From Iris pallida (lineage: Eukaryota; Streptophyta; Magnoliopsida; Asparagales; Iridaceae): a DNA stretch of 64,000 nt. The stretch covers positions 25,155,010 through 25,219,009 of the forward strand of contig JANAVB010015600.1 of assembly GCA_029216955.1 (NCBI GenBank). The letters are read 5' to 3'. Positions 56,367-64,000 of the stretch are shown piece after piece. A model generated the notes under the pieces. The model did not search any database, was not told where the DNA came from, and was given only the letters and a program-made list of their open reading frames with translations. The first letter of the stretch is position 1, and each line of letters opens with the position of its first letter. The position numbers and the translations under genes are program-made.

Positions 56367-58158
56367 TATTATTATTACTACTTCTACCATCAGAATGTAT
56401 AAATTTTCATTACTAAGTATTGTTGTTGCTTATATTATATTTATAATTATAGCTAATTTAACTATAACATATATGTATAGTAGTTATTTTATTTGGGGTA
56501 TACTGTAGATATAATAAATTGGATAATAATGAGTATTATTATTTTATTATTTACATATCATTAGTTTTAATAATATTATATGGTATTCTAAAAAATGGTT
56601 TGCTTACTTGAAAATATTATTTCCAAATTTAATTTATATCTTTAAAAAAAATTTGTTCTTTCTGGATTCTTGAATATTATTTTTGACTAATAAAAATATA
56701 GTTTTCTACATAAAATTTTTATTTTTAACAAACTTAGATTTTTTTAGTAAAACTGGTGCTCTTATATTTTAGTATTATCTAAAAACTATTTAAACTAGCA
56801 AATATAGTTTTCAAGGTTATAATCAGTCTTCAAAAATCTTATATATATTATTTACCTAGTTTCCTCCGACTATCCTCCTGTCCGTGACTAGCCTATTATT
56901 CCTATTCCCTCGCCAATCTTAGACTTCCTTATGACTACCCTAACTAGTCTGACCATTCTGGACCCGATGGACAAGTCTGTGCCACCATCGGAGGCCCCTT
57001 TGCGTAATTGTAACACAGAAGTCGATCCTGTGCCACCTTTATTGTACCACACCAGGCAGCTCACCAGGCGTCGCGACAAGCAAGTATACCTTGCTTATTT
57101 ACTGTCATATTATTTATTTTCCGTATTATTTACTCTGTTTCATATTGTTAGTTTCTTTTGTTATAAATTGTGCGTCCAAGCCACACTTGGGTGCAAGCGA
57201 CTCTATTAGTCGTTTTACTTTACTATATGAATATTAACTTAGTGTTAGCGGACTGCCTTCTTGTTGGGGGATATCCTTATATCTTCTTGGGCCATGACAC
57301 ACACACTACACGGTTTGAGGCATTTTATTAGGGGCACGACTTACATATTGACTAGCTATCTCTAAAGTAGTACGACGGTAGATATTCATAACTGCTATGA
57401 CTAGGGTTTAGAGACTCAAGCAGTTACAAAACTGGACGAGTTATGGACATGACTTGGACAGTGTGGGAAATATTGGGGGAGGACAGTCTCTAGTGCGTAT
57501 GGGAAGCCAAACAGGTAACCCATAGTTTTCGAAAGGAACTATGACGATATATTTGCAGATGCCCTCTGACGTTTTGGACGTTACGGACGAATACGTATGA
57601 CTAGATGCCAGTTGCGTACTTATAGCCTAAAATCCCACCCATGTGCATGAAAGTTGTCCTCTAAATTGCACATTAGGCGGTTAGAATCTCCTTTGCATAT
57701 TGGTGTCTAGGAGAGTCTTGCATATTATTGTTATTTTGACAGTTCATATTAGTTTGTTCTTCTTGTATCTTGCTACGTCCCTCTGAGGACCTGGTTATTC
57801 CCCAGATGTGTGTTAATGTCTTCCGCAGGTATCCTAGCCGAGGTCGTGGACTTCTCCATTTCTTCGAAGATGACGTGTCTTGGACCTTTCTTGCTACTTT
57901 TGCCAATTTATTCGTATGTCATGTATCTCTTTTCTTTTTATTAGTTGGTAGTGGATTTGTCTCCGCACAACTACATGTAAACAGACAATTCTTACTTATT
58001 TCTATAAAAGCTTGTTTTATTTTGTGGATGAGATTAGTTAGTTGTAGTTTACTACATTTTACAGCTTATGTATACATACAAGGTCCCTGTACTTCGTATG
58101 TATACAGCTGGCATGTCTACGTACTTAGTCCTACGTATTTTGGGACTGGGGCGTTATA
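54455..58158 (+). repeat. 3' LTR of element C (3704 bp)
   Basis: TGTAAAACCCC ... GGGACTGGGGCGTTATA; the terminal CA has mutated to TA. Compared with the 5' LTR it has a longer ATT microsatellite (about 56322-56380) and keeps a stretch near 55770-55825 that is missing at about 51020-51035 of the 5' LTR. Confidence 0.92.
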
Positions 58159-58480
58159 GGACCCAAGGCCATGAATCAAGTCCAATATGACTTGTACAGA
58201 CCCTGAATGTATTTAGACTCATTTGAATCCATAAAACCCATACTAGGCTTGGACTCAGATGGCCATAATTCACAGTTTACAAAAATACAAATTTCAAATA
58301 CGTAAATAATTAATAATAAAATAATATATTGTAATACAGTGAAATATATATATATATATATATATATATCAATAATATTTATTAACAATGAAATAACATA
58401 TAAATATAGCATAACTATATTTGTATGCATAAAACCACAAGTATGGATATATTCAAAAAACATATATATATGTAAATATG

Positions 58481-58599
<119 letters not shown>

Positions 58600-58690
58600 A
58601 AATACTTAATATAATATATATATATATAAATACTATATATAATAGTATATATATAATATATAAAACAGTATATATATAATATATATATAA

Positions 58691-58723
<33 letters not shown>

Positions 58724-59322
58724 ATACATATATATATGATTACATAAATACATATATATATATAAATAAACCCAGCCCAAACCCATTGGGCCTGAACCCA
58801 AACCCAATATAAACAGTAAACCCAATACTGTTAACCCGTTACTGTGCCGGTTTAAACCCGTTAGCATTAATTTAAACCCGAAACCCAAAAATCAATGTTT
58901 TGTGTCCCGACAGTTAAGGACACAAAATGATTATATATGACATGAGTCTTGTGTCCGAGGCGAATACTCACATTCTGGCACGAGTCTGCCGTGTCCAAGG
59001 CCACAGACACACTCCACGACACTTGGCGAGTCCACACACATGTACATGAGACACGACACAAATCATAAGAGAAATGACACGTACGTGTCCGACAATCGGG
59101 GCTGGTGCACGGCGGAGGAGACGTCGGAGTGGTCGAAGAAAATTTGAGCCGAGTCGCCTTACTGAGACGAGTCGATTGGTGGTGGTGGTTCGTCGGGAAA
59201 TGGCCTAGGGAGGCTGGAATCCTAGATCTAGGGTTTAGGCAGGGTTCATCAGAGAAGACGAGTGTAGGGTGGTGGCTAGGGTGGTCGGGGTAGTGATTAG
59301 GGTTAGGGTTTCGACTGGGAGA

Positions 59323-59330
59323 TTTTTATA
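59323..59330 (-). promoter_or_regulatory. TATA box of element D LTR
   Basis: The minus strand reads CGCCTATAAAAATC, about 460 bp into the LTR and about 260 bp upstream of the GTGTCC words. Confidence 0.55.
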
Positions 59331-59790
59331 GGCGAGGATTTGGGTCAATTTGGGGTTTTCTGGTAGGAAATAGGAATTAGGGTTTCGACTAGGTTGGTCG
59401 TCGGTCACCGTTCGGCCAATGGCCAGCCGACAACGGGGATTGGTTTTACAGAAAAATCCTCACTGTTTCGTAAATTACAGAAAACCCCACCGCCTTTCAG
59501 TATGTATTCCTATTTGCATAAATACCCCTCCGCCGTGTTCTGTGCAAATTTAATTTGCACAGACAAAATAAAATTTGCAAAACGACTTAAAAACTTTTTA
59601 AAAAATTATAAACTGCTTTAAAAATAATTTAAATAATTACAAAATAATATTTTAGGTTTTAAAAACCATTTAAAAATTATTTAATAATTCTAGAAAATTT
59701 CTAATAATTATAATAAATTTTTTAAGGCTAAAAATGTCATTTGTATTAAAAACCCTTAATTTAAACTAATTTAAATATCAGGGGCTAACA

Positions 59791-59914
59791 AATCTTCTCT
59801 CCTTGAAAAATTTTGTCCTCAAAATTCACAAGGATAGAAGACTCTACAAATATTTAATATGGTAAAAAAATTAACAAATGACTAAGTCTACTATTAAGAC
59901 TAACATCTATGGTA
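59791..59914 (-). other. Element D 3' UTR and PPT region
   Basis: The minus strand reads TTTTGAGGACAAAATTTTTC, then AAGGAGAGAAGATT, directly before the LTR start. This matches the GAGGAC...AAGG layout before the other gypsy LTRs. Confidence 0.65.
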
Positions 59915-60538
59915 TCAAGCGGGAACAGATTGTTCCCTCGCGGCTGGTGGGTCGAACAAGTAAGGATATCTCTCCCTCATGTCCGACTCCCTTTCCCAAG
60001 TAGATTCTCCCGGAGAGTGACGGCTCTAAGCTATTCAGACTAAGGGTATGACTTTGTTCCTCAGCCTTTTCTCCCTCCTGTCCAATATCTCTACTGGCTG
60101 CTCAGTAATTACAAGACTTGGTCCGATTTCCAACTCTAAATGATCTAGCACATGGCTGGGGTCTGGAACATATCTCCTCAGCTGAGATACATGAAAAATA
60201 TCATGAACTCCTGCCAGGTTGGGTAGAAGTGCGATCCTGTAAGCTACCTCTCCGATCCTGCCAAGTATCTCGAACGGTCCAATGTATCTAGGGCTCAAAT
60301 TGCCGCCTCGTCCGAATCGGATCGTCCCTCTGGTGGGTGATATCTTCACTAACACCATATCTCCATCGATGAACTCCATCGATCTTCGACTGGCATCGGT
60401 CCAGTGTTTCTGCCTGTCCTGAGCAACTCTGAGTCTATCTCTGACCATCCTGACCTTCTCTGCTGCCTTAGTGATCATCTCCGGCCCAAGCATCACTCTA
60501 TCCCCAACATCATCCCAAAAGAGCGGTGTACGACATCG
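59915..60538 (-). pseudogene. pol: Element D integrase C-terminus and chromodomain
   Basis: Minus frame with the integrase C-terminal part (LSPRYIGPFEILGRIGEVAY, HDIFHVSQLRRYVPDP) and a chromodomain-like tail (ILDRREKRLRNKVIPLV, then STWERESDMRERYP). TGA at 60035-60037 and TAG at 60026-60028 fall inside the chromodomain, at places where gypsy 1 has Arg and Trp. The TGA just before this segment (60539-60541) is in phase and fits CGA to TGA. Confidence 0.88.
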
Positions 60539-61117
60539 TCATCCATATAGTGCCTCGAATGGAGACATACCGATGCTGGCTTGGTAGCTGTTGTTGTATG
60601 AGAACTCGTGAAGATGACTCTCCCATAGTCCGCTGAAGTCCAGTACGCAAGTCCTCAACATGTCTTCGAGCGTATCAATCGTCCTCTCGGACTGTCCATC
60701 GGTCTGTGGGTGGTATGCCGTACTGAACTTGAGCCGACTGTCCAACTCCTCCTGCAAGCTCCTCTAGTAATGGGATGTGAATCTGCTATCCCGGTCTGAC
60801 ATGATGCTCACCGATACTCCGTGCAAGCAAACTTTCTGCTGCATGTATAGCTCTGCCAATTTTTCGGTGGAGAGCCCCACCTTGAGGGATATTAAGTGAG
60901 CACACTTCGTCAGCCTATCAACGATAACCCATATGGCATCCTTCCCTCCTTAGGAACGAGGAAGCCCTGAGACAAAGTCCATCGTAATATTTTTCTACTT
61001 CCACTCGGGAATGGGTAATGGCTACAATAGACCAGCTGGCCTCTAACGCTCTGCCTTGACCTGCTGGCAAATTAGACACCTAGAAATAAAGCGTGATACA
61101 TCTCTCTTCATCCTGTG
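60539..61117 (-). pseudogene. pol: Element D integrase zinc-binding end and catalytic core
   Basis: Readable core blocks: [43 protein letters not shown] and YHPQTDGQSERTIDTLEDML (all three catalytic acids recognisable). In-phase stops interrupt it at positions where relatives have Gln or Trp (about 61048, 61027, 61000, 60950, 60766). Closely related to gypsy 1 but a separate family. Confidence 0.82.
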
Positions 61118-61729
61118 TCACCAAAGATGTTCTCGCAAGTCATGGTACATCCTATTGGCACCGGGGTGAATAGAATATCGAGATCGGTGTGTCTCCTGCA
61201 AGATCGCCTCTATCAGCTCGCCCTTCGGCATGTATAACCGGGTGCCGTGCCTCAAGGATCCATCCTCTGCTACGATGATGTCATCTAGCAATCCAGCTAA
61301 AGCATGGACTCTGAATCTACGGAGGCTCTCATCTGTAGACTGAGTCTTCTTGATCTGCTCCATCAGACCTGACTGAATGTCTAGCCCCATCATCTGTATC
61401 ACTAATCCTGGCGCCATCGGATGCCTGTTCAACGCATCCGCTACCATATTTGCCTTTCCGGGGTAATACTGTAAATTGATGTCAAAGTCCTTCATCAACT
61501 TCAACCATCTTCTTTGCCTCATGTTTAGCTCCTTCTGTGTGAACACATACTTCAAGCTCTTGTGGTCAGTAAAGATTTACACTCGCTCTCCGTATAAGTA
61601 ATGTTTCCATAACTTGAGTCCAAAGATCACCGCAGCTAACTCTAGGTCGTGGGTAGGATAGTTCCGTTCATGAGTCCGTAATTGCCTAGATGCATAAGCA
61701 ATCACTTTTCTATGCTGCTGTAGGACACA
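61118..61729 (-). pseudogene. pol: Element D RNase H and integrase N-terminal linker
   Basis: Contains [60 protein letters not shown] and [16 protein letters not shown], typical of gypsy RNase H. The start of the integrase zinc region follows ([20 protein letters not shown]). Stops at about 61575 and 61730 break it. Confidence 0.85.
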
Positions 61730-62224
61730 TCATATCCCCTTTCCCGAAGTATTGTTGTAAATGGTGAAACCTCCAGATCCTGAAGGCAATGTCAGAACTG
61801 GAGCGGTCGTCAGCCTCCTCTTCAGCTCCTTAAATGCTGCCTGGCAGTCCTCTGACCAGATGTACTCTGTGTCCTTCCACGTCAGCTTCGTCATGGGTTC
61901 AGCTATTCTATCAAAGTCCTGGACGAACTTCCTATAATAGCCTGCTAATCCCAAGAAACTCCTGATCTCTAAAACCGATGTCGGAGCCTTCCATGTCTCG
62001 ACGGCAGCAATCTTCCTGGGATCTACTGAGATCCCTTCTCCAGTAACCACATGACTGAGAAACTCCACTCAGTCTAGAAAGAACTCGCACTTCGATAATT
62101 TGGCATACAACCTCTCCTTCCTCAGAAACCCTAAAACTGTCCGCAAGTGTTCTGCGTGCTCTTCCGGTGTCTTCGAGTATATCAGGATGTCGTCGATAAA
62201 CACCACGATGAACTTATCCAGATA
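61730..62224 (-). pseudogene. pol: Element D RT catalytic part and thumb
   Basis: Minus frame: [20 protein letters not shown] keeps the intact metal-binding DD pair. A TGA near 62069 follows (Arg or Gln in relatives), then [20 protein letters not shown] and [15 protein letters not shown]. The RT active site survives while the frame around it is broken. Confidence 0.83.
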
Positions 62225-63239
62225 CTAGTGAAATATTTTGTTCATCAAGTTTATAAAGATAGCTGGCACATTTGTGAGACCAAATAACATCACCAAAAAC
62301 TCGAACTGTCCATACTTTGTATTGAACGCAGTCTTCTGGATGTCTTCAGCCCTGACTTTCACTTGGTTGTAACCGGATCTCAAATATATCCTAGAAAATA
62401 CCTTCGCCCCACTCAACTGGTCGAATAAGTCATCTATCCGAGGCAGAGGATATTTGTTCTTAATGGTTATGGTATTCAATGCCCGATAGTCATTGCACAA
62501 CCGGACTGTACCATCCTTTTTTGGCACAAAGAGTACTGGCGCTCCCCATGGAGAAGCACTAGATCGAATGAAACCCTTTTTCAATATGTCATCGATCTGC
62601 TCCTTCATCTCTACGACCTCCTTGGGGTTCACTCTATAGCAAGCCCGGGATACTGGTGATGAGCCCGGTACTAAATCTATAGTGAACTCCACATCTCTGT
62701 CAGGCGAAAGTCCTGGAAGATCTTCTGGAAATACATCCATAAACTCCCTAATGATAGGGTGTGGCGGTGCTAACTCCCCAACTGTCGCACAACAGTTCGG
62801 CTCTAGGCTGATCACCGGTCCTGTCCTCCTGATACTGATTGGTGTCCTTCCAGGGGAACTGAATAGAATACTACCCTTATGACAGTTTATAACTGCGTGA
62901 GCATAGCTAAGCCAATCCATTCCCAATATGATATCATATCCGGAAAGTGGCATCACAAAGAATCGTCCCCCAAACTCTCTCCCAGCTATAGTAATAGAGC
63001 ATCTATAGATAGCTCTAATGGGTACTGGTCTGCCTTCCGTCATCACTCTACTCATTTCCTTGGTGGGTGTAGCTACTAAGCGATGTTTTTGCAAAAACTC
63101 TAATGGCAGAAAGCTATGCGATGCACCAGAATCAAACAAACATAGGGCTAGAAAAGTATGCAAATAAACATGACCTGTGACGACGTCGGCCAAATAATAT
63201 AGTTCCGAAACCTGCTCCAGCTCTGCCTCAAGAGCTAGA
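62225..63239 (-). pseudogene. pol: Element D protease and RT N-terminal part
   Basis: An open minus frame ending at TAG 62225-62227. Aspartic protease [12 protein letters not shown], then the GMDWL block ([20 protein letters not shown]). [70 protein letters not shown]. The FGLTN motif lies near the end ([11 protein letters not shown]). A frameshift near 63240 separates it from the nucleocapsid frame. Confidence 0.88.
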
Positions 63240-63461
63240 CTATAAGCCTTCCCTGGGGTCCCTTCTGCTGCTACAGATGTTGCTCGAACCTCTGCTGCTG
63301 AGTTGGGAGCGGCGGTTTCTAGATGGTGGTCCAGTACCTGGTGCCCTCGCTACTGGACAGTCCCAAAGCTGGTGGATGGTAGACCCACAAGCTAAGTACT
63401 GCTTCAACCTCTTTCTGCAGATGGTGTAATCATGCCATGGCTTCCTACAGTATACATACAC
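63240..63461 (-). pseudogene. gag: Element D nucleocapsid with two damaged zinc knuckles
   Basis: Two CCHC-like motifs: YVYCRKPWHDYTIC and YLACGSTIHQLWDC. In both the first cysteine is tyrosine, as a TGY to TAY (G to A) change would give, and the first also has W for the usual glycine. An Arg/Ser-rich linker follows. Confidence 0.68.
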
Positions 63462-63661
63462 AGCTTCCCTCTACTACTGTGGTCCTGGAGCTCTAACTGG
63501 TGGGGTTGGATGATGTGGTATGGAAGGACGGTATGTCTGCTGGTGCGGCACCGGTTCTCTCAACTGGAAAGCCTGGCGCTTGGAAGGTCCCTCGTGGTGT
63601 ACGAAGCCGGCCACTTGTAAGACAGAGGACACTCCTCTATCCCTCGGGCCAACTCTGGGCT

Positions 63662-63982
63662 CTAGTAGTTGTCAGTCGTCACGTTCGCCACTAGAAGGAT
63701 GCCAATATCTGGGACTAGACCATGGAAAAATCTATGTGTCATCTCCTCTGGGTCTGCAACCAGGCTAGGAGCAAAATGACTCATACGACTAAACTCCACC
63801 GCGTACTCGTCAACAGAACGATTCTTCCGCTGGATGTTCTGGAATTGTAGCCCCATGGCTACTCTAGCGATAATTGAGAAGAATTTCTTCTTGAACTGGA
63901 TCTTGAACTGATCCCATGTGGCTCTCTCTCTTGCGAATAGTAGCTCATTCCTGAACCAAACTCTTGCTAAGTCTGTCAGCAA
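63662..63982 (-). pseudogene. gag: Element D Gag capsid part
   Basis: Retrotransposon Gag domain: LTDLARVWFRNELLFARERA, TWDQFKIQFKKKFFS, RSVDEYAVEFSRMSHFAPSL, MTHRFFHGLVPDI. It ends at a stop (63662-63664) before the knuckle region; 63462-63661 holds degraded linker with no clear motif. The domain continues past the right edge. Confidence 0.82.
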
Positions 63983-64000
63983 AAATTTTGCTGCCTCGAC

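Larger units (their letters stand above)
49692..58158 (+). mobile_element. Element C: non-autonomous LTR element (LARD type)
   Basis: Two LTRs of 3625 and 3704 bp around only 1138 bp of internal sequence with no gag or pol motif. A gypsy-like leader (GTGGTGGCACATGTAGG) and PPT region (TTTCGAGGACAAAATTC) remain. That is the definition of a large retrotransposon derivative, which would need enzymes from an autonomous gypsy relative. LTRs differ visibly, so it is older than gypsy 1. It is inserted in the element D LTR. Confidence 0.88.

Noticed and set aside
58768..58890. AAACCC-rich stretch resembling plant telomere repeat
   Set aside because: It lacks the CCCTAAA unit and regular period; probably a composition bias within the LTR.

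Overview
The window is a pile of nested and tandem plant LTR retrotransposons. I see no host gene, tRNA, rRNA or CRISPR array. The host should be a flowering plant with a repeat-rich genome: the elements are Sirevirus-like Ty1/copia and chromodomain Ty3/gypsy (Tekay/Del type), with LTRs of about 0.9 to 5 kb, long AC and AT microsatellites, and a tRNA-iMet type primer site (TGGTATCAGAGC) in the left copia element. The species cannot be named from the sequence.

Layout. (1) 1-4793, minus: copia element 1, cut by the left window edge, with gag, protease, integrase, the start of RT and its 5' LTR. It sits in the 3' internal remnant (4794-5432) of gypsy family A. (2) 5433-10531, plus: a very long family A LTR, followed by about 130 bp of its leader. 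(3) About 10661-12702 and 32934-35018: a second family A LTR in inverted orientation, split by copia element 2. (4) 12703-32928: copia element 2, with both LTRs, TSD ctgtt, broken gag and pol, and an extra ORF (30006-31217) between pol and the 3' LTR. (5) 16572-27050: gypsy element 1, inserted in frame into copia 2 integrase with TSD agcta; its polyprotein has a single nonsense codon. (6) 35019-35987: unassigned LTR-like remnant. (7) 35988-48742: gypsy element 2, a tandem LTR-internal-LTR-internal array ending abruptly inside RT. (8) 49692-58158: element C, with two 3.6-3.7 kb LTRs around 1.1 kb of non-coding interior, a LARD-type non-autonomous element. It lies inside the LTR of element D. 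(9) 58159-64000 (with 48743-49691 as the probable rest of its LTR), minus: gypsy element D, heavily decayed and running off the right edge.

Relative ages follow from nesting: family A LTRs are older than copia 2, which is older than gypsy 1; D is older than C. Most nonsense codons read as C-to-T or G-to-A changes, as expected from decay of methylated, silenced elements.

The main unexplained signal is that most LTR families carry an island of a short, family-specific, often palindromic CpG-containing word (GCGTACGC in gypsy 1, GCCGCATG in gypsy 2, GGCATACCG/CGGTATGCC in copia 2, GTTCGGGCCGAAC in copia 1, GTGTCC/GGACAC in A, C and D). Gypsy 1 and gypsy 2 LTRs align on both sides of the island, but the island itself has been replaced. 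In copia 2 the same word recurs upstream of the extra ORF. This resembles a fast-changing set of recognition sites and is the best candidate here for an undescribed system. All identities come from reading by eye; no alignment or database search was run.
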